Origin: a virus
Virus record (IMG/VR): IMGVR_UViG_3300002835_000097
Location: 24,058 to 88,057 of that record
Reading direction: 5' to 3' (one strand)
Length of the DNA: 64,000 nt
Part shown: positions 1 through 9,158 of the stretch, piece after piece
Layout of the letters: each line of letters opens with the position of its first letter
Position numbering within the stretch: position 1 is the first letter of the stretch
Position numbers and translations under genes: made by a program
The notes under the pieces: generated by a model
The model's input: only the letters and a program-made list of their open reading frames with translations
Database searches by the model: none
What the model was told of the DNA's origin: nothing

Positions 1-2
1 TT

Positions 3-131
3 GAAAATGAAGATGTGATAGAGATTATTTTATATACAACAATAATAGCAGAATCCTTAGAAGCTGCTATAGAAAAGATAAAATCTTTATATAATATAAA
101 AACTATTATAGACATACAGGAAATAATATGA
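3..131 (+). CDS. C-terminal end of an unknown protein (partial)
   Basis: The frame starting at base 3 is open from the window edge for 42 codons and ends at TGA 129-131. The visible tail begins with acidic residues and continues as an Ile/Leu/Glu/Lys-rich stretch that looks helical. Its stop overlaps the ATG of the next gene as ATGA, the same coupling used at several other junctions here, so it is probably the last part of a real gene. No domain can be recognised and no function is proposed. Confidence 0.55.
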   Translation, partial: ENEDVIEIILYTTIIAESLEAAIEKIKSLYNIKTIIDIQEII

Positions 132-823
132 GTTATTCTAATGGTCCAAGAATAGTTACAGATGGATTAGTTTTGTATCTTGATGCTGGTAACAGTAAGA
201 GTTATCCGGGGACTGGTACTGTTTGGAATGATTTAAGTGGAAATAATAATAATGGAACGCTAGTTAACGGACCAACATTTAGTAGCGCGAATAAAGGGTC
301 TATTGTTTTTGATGGAGTGAACGATGGTTGTAATATCAATAATAATTCATTTATAAATCCAACTAATGCAATAACTTTTGGTGCAATAGTAAATTTGTCT
401 GGTTATGGAAGTAATTATGCTCCAATAATTTTTAAGCAAAATAATTATACCAGTTTGTACGAGCAATATGCTTTATATTTGACCAATTCTTCTGTTGGTG
501 CAGCTGTTACTGGAGTTGATAGATCTCAAAAAATTGTTTCTATAAATCAAGATCTTAGAAATCAATATTTACATTTGGTTGGAACTTGTGATACAGAGAC
601 TAATCTTTTATCCTTTTATTTAAATGGATCTCTAATACAGAGCGTAGCATTCACTAGTACCTTTGATATTTCCACACAAAATCTAAGAATAGGATATATG
701 GATTCTAATTATCTTGGTTTTAGTTTGGGAAAAATTTTTATAACTTATATTTATAATCGAGCATTATCACCAACAGAAATACTTCAAAACTACAACGCAA
801 CCAAAGGCCGATTTAACCTATAG
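128..823 (+). CDS. LamG/concanavalin A-like lectin domain virion protein
   Basis: This 231-residue protein is almost entirely one LamG-type jelly-roll domain. Landmarks are GLVLYLDAGN near residue 14, the WNDLSGNNNNGTL strand near residue 33, VFDGVNDG near residue 60, LVGTCDTETNLLSFYLNG near residue 150 and the closing YNRALSPTEILQNYNATKGRF. LamG domains bind glycans; on phage virions they are usually host-surface recognition or decoration modules (family knowledge). There is no signal peptide or catalytic motif. The ATG at 128 overlaps the upstream stop, and the start is fixed by the typical N-terminus just before the domain. It lies upstream of a repeat-rich fibre and a sulfotransferase, which supports a role in surface attachment. 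The fold is confident; the ligand and position on the particle are unknown. Confidence 0.85.
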   Translation: MSYSNGPRIVTDGLVLYLDAGNSKSYPGTGTVWNDLSGNNNNGTLVNGPTFSSANKGSIVFDGVNDGCNINNNSFINPTNAITFGAIVNLSGYGSNYAPIIFKQNNYTSLYEQYALYLTNSSVGAAVTGVDRSQKIVSINQDLRNQYLHLVGTCDTETNLLSFYLNGSLIQSVAFTSTFDISTQNLRIGYMDSNYLGFSLGKIFITYIYNRALSPTEILQNYNATKGRFNL

Positions 824-832
824 GTGTATACT
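823..832 (+). promoter_or_regulatory. GGTGTATACT intergenic element, copy 1
   Basis: GGTGTATACT begins on the last base of the LamG stop codon and lies about 27 bases before the fibre ATG at 859. The same core occurs in the gaps at 5282, 11288, 37272 and 38335, each about 30-45 bases before a start codon. In this copy the downstream hairpin arm is weak, but the core overlaps a perfect 10-base palindrome, ACCTATAGGT, at 816-825. Promoter, operator or RNA-processing site are all possible. Confidence 0.4.
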
Positions 833-858
833 AATATAGAAAACCATGGAGAAAATAC

Positions 859-3800
859 ATGCCAGATATTATTATAACGCCAAGTAGCGGAATCATAGAC
901 TTCTTTCCGGTTTCAACAAGAGTTGGCCGAATTGAGGGATCGGGTAATACTATCAATATAATTAATCCTTCTGGCTTTATTGCGGTCAGTGGTAGTGGTC
1001 TGTCCATTAACACATCTTCTCCAAATGCCACATTTCATGCGTACTCTGCTACTTCTGGTGCGACACTCTTAAATATTGAGGGGACCAACGGTAGCTTATT
1101 TAGCGTTATAGACAATCTGAGTGGAACGCTCATGAGTGTTAATAATAATGCGGGACTTCCGGTATTTGAAGTTTTTAGTGATGACCGAGTAGTTGCTGGT
1201 CGTTTTGGTCAGAATGATTTTATTATGACTAGCGGTGGAAATGTTGGAATCGGAACTGGCGTTCCATCTAGTAAGTTTCATGTTGTAGGAATTAGCACTT
1301 TTAATGGTGATGTATCTTCAACAGGTTCGTTTATAGCAGGCTCTGGTAGTGCGACCAATCCATCTTTTGAATTTATTGAAGATGTTGATACTGGTATGTT
1401 CAGTCCTGCTAGTAATGTGATTGGTTTTGCTACTAGCGGAGTTGAGAGATTACGAGTAGATAGTGTTGGTAATATTGGTATAGGAACAGTTAGTCCAACC
1501 AGCAGATTACAAGTTAGTGGATTAATAACAGCTAACAGTGGAAATTTTACTAATTCTTTACAGGTGAATGGTACTGGAGTTTGGCATAGTGGTAATTTTG
1601 ATAGTAGTAATATTGTTAGAACTACTGGAACTCAAACTATTAGTGGAGTTAAAACATTTTCTGAGGGTTTAAAGGTAGTTGGTAATGATGCTGGTATTCC
1701 GATAGAACTGGGAGTGTCTCAGGATGCTATTGTTTTATTTGGTAAAACTAGTAATGGTTTGGGTATAGGTAGTAATTCTTTTAATTTTAGTGACTCTTCT
1801 ACTAATGTTATAGATTCTAGAGAATTATTAATAGGTCTAAATGCTAATGACCCAATTCTGACTATTAGTCGTGGATTGTTATTTGCCGGTAATAGCGGTG
1901 TGGGGGTAATAAATTACTATGATAATGGAGCTGCTGTTAGTGCTAATAGATTGATATTTGATGTGACTCCAGCAACCACCCTTGCTTCTGCTAATACCAC
2001 ATTGCGTACCACAACAGAAGATGGAAATAATATAGTAGTAAATCTGCCAAATACTAGCGGAACATTAGCATTATTAACAAGTATAAATACTTCTCAAATT
2101 ACTGGAACTTTACCAGTTAATAAGGGCGGTACAAATATAACTTCTTATAGTAATGGACAATTACTAATTGGTAGCGGAACAAGTTTAGTTGCTAATACTT
2201 TGTCTGCTGGTACTGGAATAGCTATAACTAATGGCAGTGGGACCATAACAATCAATACTAGTGGACTTCAAACTATTTTAACTAATCCTGTTACTGGTAC
2301 TGGTACTGGAGCTTCAACATCAGGATACTTACCACGATGGAATAGTACTAGTGGATTAAGTAATAGCATTATTTATCAAAGTGGTAATAATATTGGTATT
2401 GGAACATCAACTCCAAGCGGACAACTACATGTTATCGGCAGTGGAATATTTAGCAGCGGCATAATCGCTAGCAACATAAGCGTTACTGATAACATGATAT
2501 CTGCCACCAATACCAATGGTAATCTAATAATAAAACCAAATGCTAGCGGAGCATTACAGGCAGATGATGCTGGAAACTCAAGAGGCATATATAGTGTAGA
2601 CTTACAAAGAAGCAGAGTTTCTGTTTCTGGAGTAGCTCATGGTAGTTATAGTGTTATAGGAGGTGGGTCAAACAATAATGCTATGGGTCCACTATGTACT
2701 ATTGGAGGAGGAAGCAACAATACTGCTGGCGGTGATTATTATCCAGGAAATTGCTCAACAATTGGAGGAGGAGAAAATAATATTGCTGTTGGGGAAAAGT
2801 CAACAGTGGGTGGAGGAAGCAGTAATAGTGCTGGTGGTAACTATTCTATAGTTGGTGGAGGACAGAGTAACAGTGCTGGTGCTCCGCATTCTACAGTTGG
2901 TGGAGGAATTGGTAATAGTGCTATCGCTAATAAGTCAACAATTAGTGGTGGAAGTTATAACAGTAGTAGTGGTGAATACTCTATAGTTGGTGGAGGAAGA
3001 AGTAATAGTGCTGCTGGGTACATATCCGCAGTTTGTGGAGGAAATAGTAACAGTGCTTCTGGTAGTCTTTCTACAGTTTGTGGAGGAGATGATAATACTG
3101 CTGGTGCGGACGCCTCTACTATAGCTGGTGGAAAAACTAATACCATAAGTGCTTTTGCGAACTATTCAACTATAGCAGGAGGACAATATAACTATACTGG
3201 AAGTTCATATTCTAGTTTCTATGGTCTGTATGCATTTGTTGGAGGAGGCTATAGTAATGCTATCTATAGTAGCTATTCAACCATCGGAGGAGGAGAAAAT
3301 AACACTATTGGAAGTGATACCTATAGTGATAGTTTGTTCACAAAAAGTGTTATTGGAGGAGGATCAAATAATACTTGTGATGGTGTTGCTGCCACAGTTG
3401 GTGGAGGAATATCAAATACCGCTAGTGGATACCATTGTACAGTTGCAGGAGGATTTTCTAATAGCGCTAGTTCATACGAGTCAACAATTGGTGGAGGAAA
3501 TTCTAATAGTGCGACCGCTACTGGTAGCACGGTCGGTGGTGGAAGATACAATACAGCCAGTGGAAATAGTGACTCTGTAGTGTGCGGAGGCTCAAACAAT
3601 CTTGCTAGTGGTCCAGGATCTACTATTGCTGGAGGATTATCAAATACCGCAAGTGGTTATGCTAGTGCTGTTGTTGGTGGTATAGATGCTTTGGCTAGCA
3701 GTCGAGGCGAAATAAGTCATGCTACTGGAAAATTTGCTGATGATGGAGATGCTCAACACAGTATATTTGTACTAAGAACCAAAACAACGAATAATACGGC

Positions 3801-4131
3801 TACAGAAATGGGTCTTGACGGAGCTTCTGTACGATTAACAATAAATAGCGGTCAAATATTATCAGGAACAATTAATATAATAGGATCTCGTAGTGATGGT
3901 TCAGCAGTGGCTCGATATCTTAGACAATTTACTATAAAAAATGTTGGTGGAACAACCAGTTTAGTTGGATCTATAATAACACTAGGAACAGACGAGGCTG
4001 CTGGAACAAGTATCAGTATCACTGCTGACAATACAAATGACTTTTTAAGTATTAAAGTTACAGGAATAAGTAGTCAAACATGGAGATGGGTTGCTGTTGT
4101 TGATTGCATCAAAACAAAATATGGAACATGA
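859..4131 (+). CDS. Tail fibre/adhesin with YadA-head-like repeats
   Basis: This 1090-residue protein has fibre features throughout. Three copies of the fibre motif GIGTxxPxxxxHV/LQV lie near residues 127, 204 and 510. Residues about 596-948 form 22 short repeats of the form (I/V)GGGxxNxAxG-xxS(T/I)V, the pattern of the trimeric YadA-head left-handed beta-roll. The last 140 residues form a distinct globular end containing GEISHATGKFADDGDAQHS. No peptidase S74 catalytic end is obvious. The ATG at 859 follows GGAG at a good distance. The family pattern predicts a trimeric rod that presents a C-terminal tip to the host. It overlaps the sulfotransferase gene by ATGA, so the two are probably translated together. 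A fibre/adhesin role is well supported; the receptor is unknown. Confidence 0.8.
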   Translation: MPDIIITPSSGIIDFFPVSTRVGRIEGSGNTINIINPSGFIAVSGSGLSINTSSPNATFHAYSATSGATLLNIEGTNGSLFSVIDNLSGTLMSVNNNAGLPVFEVFSDDRVVAGRFGQNDFIMTSGGNVGIGTGVPSSKFHVVGISTFNGDVSSTGSFIAGSGSATNPSFEFIEDVDTGMFSPASNVIGFATSGVERLRVDSVGNIGIGTVSPTSRLQVSGLITANSGNFTNSLQVNGTGVWHSGNFDSSNIVRTTGTQTISGVKTFSEGLKVVGNDAGIPIELGVSQDAIVLFGKTSNGLGIGSNSFNFSDSSTNVIDSRELLIGLNANDPILTISRGLLFAGNSGVGVINYYDNGAAVSANRLIFDVTPATTLASANTTLRTTTEDGNNIVVNLPNTSGTLALLTSINTSQITGTLPVNKGGTNITSYSNGQLLIGSGTSLVANTLSAGTGIAITNGSGTITINTSGLQTILTNPVTGTGTGASTSGYLPRWNSTSGLSNSIIYQSGNNIGIGTSTPSGQLHVIGSGIFSSGIIASNISVTDNMISATNTNGNLIIKPNASGALQADDAGNSRGIYSVDLQRSRVSVSGVAHGSYSVIGGGSNNNAMGPLCTIGGGSNNTAGGDYYPGNCSTIGGGENNIAVGEKSTVGGGSSNSAGGNYSIVGGGQSNSAGAPHSTVGGGIGNSAIANKSTISGGSYNSSSGEYSIVGGGRSNSAAGYISAVCGGNSNSASGSLSTVCGGDDNTAGADASTIAGGKTNTISAFANYSTIAGGQYNYTGSSYSSFYGLYAFVGGGYSNAIYSSYSTIGGGENNTIGSDTYSDSLFTKSVIGGGSNNTCDGVAATVGGGISNTASGYHCTVAGGFSNSASSYESTIGGGNSNSATATGSTVGGGRYNTASGNSDSVVCGGSNNLASGPGSTIAGGLSNTASGYASAVVGGIDALASSRGEISHATGKFADDGDAQHSIFVLRTKTTNNTATEMGLDGASVRLTINSGQILSGTINIIGSRSDGSAVARYLRQFTIKNVGGTTSLVGSIITLGTDEAAGTSISITADNTNDFLSIKVTGISSQTWRWVAVVDCIKTKYGT
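2644..3702 (+). repeat. Tandem degenerate ~45-51 bp repeats encoding the YadA-like roll
   Basis: The DNA repeats the pattern GTTGGTGGAGGA...AATAGTGCTGGT about every 45-51 bases, giving 22 GG-containing units in the fibre. Some units are lengthened, for example near 2720-2760, 3150-3230 and 3310-3350, where extra residues loop out. The nucleotide similarity would permit recombination and changes in repeat number. Confidence 0.85.
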
Positions 4132-4934
4132 TAATGAAAAATTTTATTTTTATTAGTGGTCTTCCTCGTTCTGGAAGCACACTTCTTTGTAATATATTAG
4201 CACAAAACGATAATTTATTTGTTAGTAAAGCTACTAGTGGATGTCATGATATATTATTTAATATACGAAATCAATGGGATAATTTAATCGAACATAAAGC
4301 AGAAGGAATTGATAAAAATCAATTAAAAAGAGTTCTACAGAGTGTGCTTAATAGCTATCATTCTACAGATAAAAATTTTATAGTAGATAAGGGTAGGGGC
4401 TGGCTAAGTTTGATAGAGATGGCCGAATTTATATTAGGATATACTCCAAAGATCATAGTTCCTGTGCGAGATATGAAAGAAATTTTTAGTAGTTTTGAAA
4501 AACTATGGAGAAATAGTACAGGTTCTACTCAATGGCATTTTGAAAAAGAGGATTATTTTAAAAGTCAAACTATTGAAGGAAGATGTGATATTTTAGCTCA
4601 TCAAAGCCAAGTTGTCGGATTAGCATACAATCGTGTTAAAGATGCTATAAATAGAGGATATAAAAATAAATTATTTTTTGTTGAATTTGATGATTTAACA
4701 CAAAAACCTAATGAAACCCTAAAACAAATATATAATTATTTGGAATTTCCAAACTTTCAACACGATTTTAATAATGTACAACAATATACTAAAGAAGACG
4801 ATGATGGTGTTCATAGAATACCTGGTTTACATACGATAAGATCAGAAGTTAAATCTGTATACAAAGACAGTTTAGATATTTTAGGTAAAGAATTAGTAAA
4901 TAAATATAGTAATCTAGAAATATGGAGAAATTAA
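4128..4934 (+). CDS. Sulfotransferase-family protein
   Basis: This 268-residue protein matches PAPS-dependent sulfotransferases. The 5'-phosphosulfate loop GLPRSGSTLL is at residues 11-20 right after the first strand. The 3'-phosphate region VPVRDMKEIFSSF follows, with Arg114 and Ser121/122, and the C-terminal part has the usual VEFDDLTQKPNETLKQIYNYLEF region. Family members move sulfate from PAPS to sugars, tyrosines or small molecules. I chose ATG 4128 because it overlaps the fibre stop as ATGA; 4134 is possible and an in-frame ATG at 4104 lies deep inside the fibre gene. It is a cytosolic enzyme gene inside a structural operon. Likely targets are the adjacent fibre, another virion protein or a host glycan, but nothing in the sequence tells which. 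Confidence 0.8.
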   Translation: MIMKNFIFISGLPRSGSTLLCNILAQNDNLFVSKATSGCHDILFNIRNQWDNLIEHKAEGIDKNQLKRVLQSVLNSYHSTDKNFIVDKGRGWLSLIEMAEFILGYTPKIIVPVRDMKEIFSSFEKLWRNSTGSTQWHFEKEDYFKSQTIEGRCDILAHQSQVVGLAYNRVKDAINRGYKNKLFFVEFDDLTQKPNETLKQIYNYLEFPNFQHDFNNVQQYTKEDDDGVHRIPGLHTIRSEVKSVYKDSLDILGKELVNKYSNLEIWRN

Positions 4935-4935
4935 T

Positions 4936-5271
4936 ATGAGCATACTAGATAATATCGGAGAGAATTCTATCTCAAACCAAGTTGCTAATAGAATTAAAAA
5001 TCAAACCAGACAAACTTTTCAAAATATGGTTAATGCTTTTAATGAAGGATCAAAAATCTTTTGGCAAAATCCTCGTGGACTAACACCAACACAAATAGCA
5101 GAGGCTCTAGGAACAGATGCTAGGGAAGTATTTGAATTACACTATGCATTGGGACTATTAATTAATAGTATAAAACCAGAGAGTATACAAGAAGGTTGGG
5201 CCGCTATTGGCCAATTTACAATGAATGAAGATGGAACAGTAACTGTGATTTCTACCAGTGGCAATCCATAA
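4936..5271 (+). CDS. Small conserved-looking virion-region protein, unknown
   Basis: This 111-residue protein starts one base after the sulfotransferase stop. The N-terminal half is polar and helical; the middle has PRGLTPTQIAEALGTDAREVFELHYALG, which reads like a helix-turn-helix-sized helical pair and also matches short phage proteins; the end is Gly/Thr/Val-rich (QFTMNEDGTVTVIST). No signal peptide or membrane segment is present. It is followed by the GGTGTAT element at 5282, so it probably closes a transcription unit. I do not recognise the family; a small structural or assembly protein is the best guess from position. Confidence 0.6.
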   Translation: MSILDNIGENSISNQVANRIKNQTRQTFQNMVNAFNEGSKIFWQNPRGLTPTQIAEALGTDAREVFELHYALGLLINSIKPESIQEGWAAIGQFTMNEDGTVTVISTSGNP

Positions 5272-5277
5272 TAAATG

Positions 5278-5306
5278 TATGGGTGTATACTATTATATAC
5301 AGCATA
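5278..5306 (+). promoter_or_regulatory. GGTGTATACT hairpin element, copy 2
   Basis: GGTGTATACT (5282-5291) sits inside an imperfect hairpin. TATG 5278-5281 pairs with CATA 5303-5306, and TGTATA 5284-5289 pairs with TATACA 5296-5301, with GG opposite G between the two stems and a six-base loop. It lies 24 bases before ATG 5330. No T-tract follows, so it does not look like a standard terminator. Confidence 0.5.
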
Positions 5307-5329
5307 TACTCTAATAAAAAGGCCGTATT

Positions 5330-5839
5330 ATGTCATGGGATGCTGAAATACCAATAATAGTCAGAACACTAATTAACGATCTTGGTGATCAACCAACATA
5401 TAGTGACGATAGAATAAAACAAATTATAGCCGTTGCTGCTAAATATGTTCAATTTGATGTTGTTCTTGACCATTCTTACAATGTAGATGTGATAGAAGGT
5501 AACATTAGTCCTGATCCAACTGATCATAATGATGAAATTTTTATTAGCTTAGTTTCTCTTAAAGCTGCTTGTATTATTGATCAAAGTGTTCTAAGAACAA
5601 AGGCCGCTTTAGAGGGTATAAGAGCATCACTTGGGTCGGCAACATTGACAGTAAAAGGAAGTTTGGAAGGATTCATAAAGATACTAGAAAAAGGACCATG
5701 TGCATCATATGATGAATTGACTTCTCACTGGGATGTCAGTCAGGCTACTGCCATTAGAGCAATTCTTAGTCCGTTTGTTGGTAATAAATTTGACCCACGA
5801 TCACTATTCTCTGATAACAGAGGAAGAGATTTATATTAA
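5330..5839 (+). CDS. Putative head-tail connector / neck protein
   Basis: This 169-residue protein is mostly helical with one short beta region. The N-terminus (IPIIVRTLINDLGDQPTYSDDRIKQII) and the following VQFDV...SPDP segment resemble phage head-tail connector proteins of the gp6 type, in which a helical bundle forms a ring below the portal. Length and position between adhesins and tail completion genes fit such a role. The middle (LVSLKAACIIDQSVLRTKA) is a hydrophobic helix compatible with ring packing. The start follows AAGG at a normal distance and is preceded by the GGTGTAT element. Assignment is by general pattern and gene order. Confidence 0.5.
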   Translation: MSWDAEIPIIVRTLINDLGDQPTYSDDRIKQIIAVAAKYVQFDVVLDHSYNVDVIEGNISPDPTDHNDEIFISLVSLKAACIIDQSVLRTKAALEGIRASLGSATLTVKGSLEGFIKILEKGPCASYDELTSHWDVSQATAIRAILSPFVGNKFDPRSLFSDNRGRDLY

Positions 5840-5851
5840 TAAGGAAGTTTT

Positions 5852-6811
5852 ATGGCAGCAGTAAATTACAATTTTCCTATAGAACAAGGTAGTGATTTTG
5901 AAGTTAATTTTCAATATAATGACTCTAATGGTCAGCCAGTAAATCTCGGAGATAGTAATACATCTTGCGTTGTTATGCAAATTATTCCAAATTCTGGTGA
6001 CTCTTTTGGATTTTCTACTAAAAAAATTGGTAACACATCGTTATTTTCTAACGACAAAGGATTAATAACATTAAAAATTAGTAATGCTTTAACACAAAGT
6101 TTTCAATTTGATAATGCTATTTATGATCTTGATGTTCTTATTGGAGACAAAATAACTAGATTGGTCTATGGTACTATTAATATAATTAAAAGACAAACAC
6201 CATTTCCTAATTGTATTCTTAGTACCCCCTCAACAAACGGTAACGATACCCCATCAACAACTCCAGTTCCGTCAGAATCTTTAACAGAATTCCAAAATTT
6301 ATGTTTAGATACAGATTGCTTGAATCTAGATATTTATTCCACAGCATATCAAGGATCAGGATTAATAATAAACGATTTATCAATATCAAATAGTAATATA
6401 ACGACCACAAATACTAATAATATAGAAAATATAGAAGTTGTTATAAATAATCTAAATCATACATCTCCACAAGATTTACAAATATTTTTAGCTCCACCGT
6501 CCGGTAATAAGATACTATTATCTGCAAATCATAAAATGCCAAAAACTAATTTTAATTTTATGTTTTCTAATAAAGCACTACCAACATCTTATGTATATAA
6601 TATTAATAATGGATCATATTGTAATATATACGACAAAACTGACATAGTTAAATATTCTAATGAAACTTTATCATCAAATTTTGGATATCTTATTGGACAC
6701 AGCATAACCGGAGTATGGTCATTATTAATCAAAGACACCGATCCGGATGCATCTCCTGTAGGATCAGGTTATATGGATGGATGGAAACTAGTAGTAACTT
6801 ATCAGCCCTAA
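5852..6811 (+). CDS. Virion protein with C-terminal P-domain-like module
   Basis: This 319-residue protein has two parts. Residues 1-115 are an all-beta domain starting NFPIEQGSDFEVNFQYNDSNG, a pattern common in small marine-phage virion proteins. A Ser/Thr/Pro linker (residues about 128-142) leads to residues 165-319. These match a P-domain (proprotein convertase P/homo B) jelly roll: VVINNLNHTSPQDLQIFLAPPSG, then NFNFMFSNKALP, a GHSITGVWSLLIKDTDPD strand and a GYMDGWKLVVTY end. P-domains stabilise proteases or occur as stand-alone beta modules; no protease is attached here. Likely a decoration or fibre-like protein in the neck region. The start follows AAGGA. Confidence 0.7.
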   Translation: MAAVNYNFPIEQGSDFEVNFQYNDSNGQPVNLGDSNTSCVVMQIIPNSGDSFGFSTKKIGNTSLFSNDKGLITLKISNALTQSFQFDNAIYDLDVLIGDKITRLVYGTINIIKRQTPFPNCILSTPSTNGNDTPSTTPVPSESLTEFQNLCLDTDCLNLDIYSTAYQGSGLIINDLSISNSNITTTNTNNIENIEVVINNLNHTSPQDLQIFLAPPSGNKILLSANHKMPKTNFNFMFSNKALPTSYVYNINNGSYCNIYDKTDIVKYSNETLSSNFGYLIGHSITGVWSLLIKDTDPDASPVGSGYMDGWKLVVTYQP

Positions 6812-6847
6812 CTCAAATAATAAACCAGAAGGGTGGCAAGTATATTA

Positions 6848-8911
6848 ATGACTCAATTTCATAATGTAAGATCTATTACTCAAAAAGATAAAATTTCTTC
6901 ATTAGAAGATAATTTAAAATCATTCTTAGATTGGTCTTTTTTGAATATAGGTGGTTTTGTTAATGTGCCAAATCCTTCTCCAGCAATATCCGGAACATCT
7001 GGATTTCATGTTCTTAAACTAGCACCAGATCCAACAGTAGTAGGAAGCAGATTATGGCAGTCTATCCGTAAAGATTGGGTATATGAGTCAGGAGTAAACT
7101 ATAACAGTACGGCCCCGTCAGTATTTTCTGGATTATATCTAAATAATATTTTTCTACCGGCGCCAACAGGAAGCGGAGGATACGGATACTCTGTTAACTA
7201 TCCTCTTGGACAAATAAAATTTAATAATGCAGTATCATCATCTAGTTCTGTTATTGCTAGCTATTCTTATAGATATATACAAACATATAAAGCTAGCGAT
7301 TCTATTTGGTGGAAAGAAGTACAAAAAGAGACATACAGTCCCTCAAATTATAAAGCAAATGGAGACTATGCTATAACCTCTATTCATAGAGTTCAATTGC
7401 CAGCAATAATTTTAGAATTAGCTCCCAGCACCAAACTCAAACCGTATGAATTAGGTACTACAGAAAATATTTGGACTCAAGAAATATTTCTTCATATTTT
7501 TGCACAATCTGCTACTCAACGAAATACTATAATAGATATATTAATAGCACAAAAAGATAAAGTTCTTCATCTATATGATTCTGACGCTGTTGCAAAAACA
7601 CTTTCTTTTGGACTAGATAAATATGGGGCAATCAATCCTAATGGTAAAAATTATCCACAATTAGTAGATGAATTTCAATATAATTATTTTACTATTATTA
7701 ATACTTCATTAGGTGAATTAAATACACTTAGTAGCACTTTATATAATGGAATAGTAAGATGGTCTATAGAGATATTGCCTTACCACAAGACACAAACAAC
7801 ACCAACTCCAACTTCTACTATTGTAACGGGCACAACTCCGCTTGTCACGCCCACTGTGACTTCTACTCCAGCACTGGGTGTTAGTCCTACACCAACATCT
7901 ACTAAAGCACCAAGTGCTAGTCCCACAGTAACGCCTACTAAAACACCAACTGCAACTTCTACTCTCCCTATGAGCGTTAGTCCTACGCCAACACCCACTA
8001 AGACACAAACTGTTACTCCTACTACAACTCTAATTAATATTGTAAATAATTTTATAGCAATTGCAGATAATTCTAATGTAACAGCGTTAAGTAGTAATAA
8101 TGGGTCCTCATGGTCACTTAATAATCTAACAGCCACCAGATCATGGAAAGATGTAGCTTATGGAGCCTCTAAATTTATTGCTTGTGCATATGGTAGTTCA
8201 GATTACGAATATTCGACAAATGGTATAACATGGACTAGCTCAAATTTTAATGTAACAAATGTTAATAATCAATGGACATGTATAACTTATGCCAATAATA
8301 AATTTATTATATTAGCAAACTCCTCTGCCAATGGAATAATATCAACAGATGGTATAAATTGGACAAAGTTTACATTGCCGTTTCAAATTTATATTGGTGG
8401 ACCAAATGCCCCATCAGCGTCCAGTTGGAACGGCTGTGCATACGGTAATGGTATTTTTGTAGCAATGAATTATAATTCGTCAACCATTGCAACATCCACT
8501 GATGGCATAACATGGACACAAAGATCTTTACCAATCACAAATAACTGGAACGATATTATTTATGGAGATAAATTCGCTATAGTTGCTTCACAAACTGATA
8601 AAATAGCATACAGCACAAATGGCATATCATGGACAACAGCTGATCTTCCCGAATCTGCAGGATGGAAATCTATAGCATATGGTAATAACACTTATGTTGC
8701 TATAGGATATAATTTAGCTAATATTATAGTATCTAATGACCTAATAAATTGGACTAGTAATATAGTATTAAATGGACCATGGAATAAAATTATTTACAAA
8801 AATAATACTTTTATTATTATAGGAAGTACCACCACAGTATTAACATCAACGAATGGAATAAACTGGACTCAAAGATCAATAGATAATTATAATTGGATTA
8901 ATCTTACATAA
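6848..8911 (+). CDS. Virion protein with Thr-Pro linker and C-terminal propeller-like repeats
   Basis: This 687-residue protein has three parts. Residues about 1-310 form a phage structural domain; LHIFAQSATQRNTIIDILIAQ near residue 220 resembles tail-terminator proteins, but this is weak. Residues about 314-394 are a Thr/Pro/Ser linker. Residues about 397-687 repeat a unit containing STNGITWT/STDGINWT, a WxxxxYGNxxF strand and a small-residue strand, as in sialidase-like (BNR) beta-propellers. A closely similar C-terminus is found in the gene at 46328. I chose ATG 6848 because the GTG at 6833 touches the AGAAGGG ribosome site; the GTG would add five residues. Probably a neck or tail protein carrying an exposed carbohydrate-binding head. 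Confidence 0.7.
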   Translation: MTQFHNVRSITQKDKISSLEDNLKSFLDWSFLNIGGFVNVPNPSPAISGTSGFHVLKLAPDPTVVGSRLWQSIRKDWVYESGVNYNSTAPSVFSGLYLNNIFLPAPTGSGGYGYSVNYPLGQIKFNNAVSSSSSVIASYSYRYIQTYKASDSIWWKEVQKETYSPSNYKANGDYAITSIHRVQLPAIILELAPSTKLKPYELGTTENIWTQEIFLHIFAQSATQRNTIIDILIAQKDKVLHLYDSDAVAKTLSFGLDKYGAINPNGKNYPQLVDEFQYNYFTIINTSLGELNTLSSTLYNGIVRWSIEILPYHKTQTTPTPTSTIVTGTTPLVTPTVTSTPALGVSPTPTSTKAPSASPTVTPTKTPTATSTLPMSVSPTPTPTKTQTVTPTTTLINIVNNFIAIADNSNVTALSSNNGSSWSLNNLTATRSWKDVAYGASKFIACAYGSSDYEYSTNGITWTSSNFNVTNVNNQWTCITYANNKFIILANSSANGIISTDGINWTKFTLPFQIYIGGPNAPSASSWNGCAYGNGIFVAMNYNSSTIATSTDGITWTQRSLPITNNWNDIIYGDKFAIVASQTDKIAYSTNGISWTTADLPESAGWKSIAYGNNTYVAIGYNLANIIVSNDLINWTSNIVLNGPWNKIIYKNNTFIIIGSTTTVLTSTNGINWTQRSIDNYNWINLT
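7786..8031 (+). repeat. Thr-Pro linker coding repeat, tract 1
   Basis: Degenerate ACTCCAACT/CCTACACCA-type units encode a Thr/Pro/Ser/Val linker between the virion domain and the propeller-like domain of the 6848 gene. Similar tracts occur at 45779 and 46531, which provides short homologies for exchange of C-terminal modules. Confidence 0.8.
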
Positions 8912-8927
8912 TTAAAGGGAAAAATAA

Positions 8928-9158
8928 ATGAATTTAACTTATTCAATAGATAGTAATAATTTTTCTGTTAAAATATATTCTGACGATAGACCAGAACCAA
9001 TTATATATCAGCCAGATTGGCCAAATGGGACAGCATGGTCATCGGCAGCAGAAGCAGAATCATGGGCTCAGTTGTGCATACAAGCAATAATTGATGAGAA
9101 TGCCCCGTATGCTCCAGCCGGTCCAGGATTAGCAGGAGAACCTAAAAAGTTATCATAA
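8928..9158 (+). CDS. Small acidic virion-region protein, unknown
   Basis: This 76-residue protein has an N-terminal two-strand beta segment (MNLTYSIDSNNFSVKIYSD), a WPNGTAWSSAAEAESWAQL helix and a proline-rich end (APYAPAGPGLAGEPKK). The WPNGTxWxSxxEAExWAxL pattern looks like a small domain seen in phage tail-fibre regions, but I cannot name a family. AGGGA precedes the ATG. It sits directly after the propeller protein and two bases before the next gene, so it is part of the same operon. A fibre accessory or minor virion protein is plausible. Confidence 0.6.
   Translation: MNLTYSIDSNNFSVKIYSDDRPEPIIYQPDWPNGTAWSSAAEAESWAQLCIQAIIDENAPYAPAGPGLAGEPKKLS

Noticed and set aside
2955-3599. Open frames on the - strand and in other frames across the YadA-like repeats
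   Set aside because: Repeat-driven shadows of the fibre gene, with repetitive FPPPTV-type translations and no start signals.
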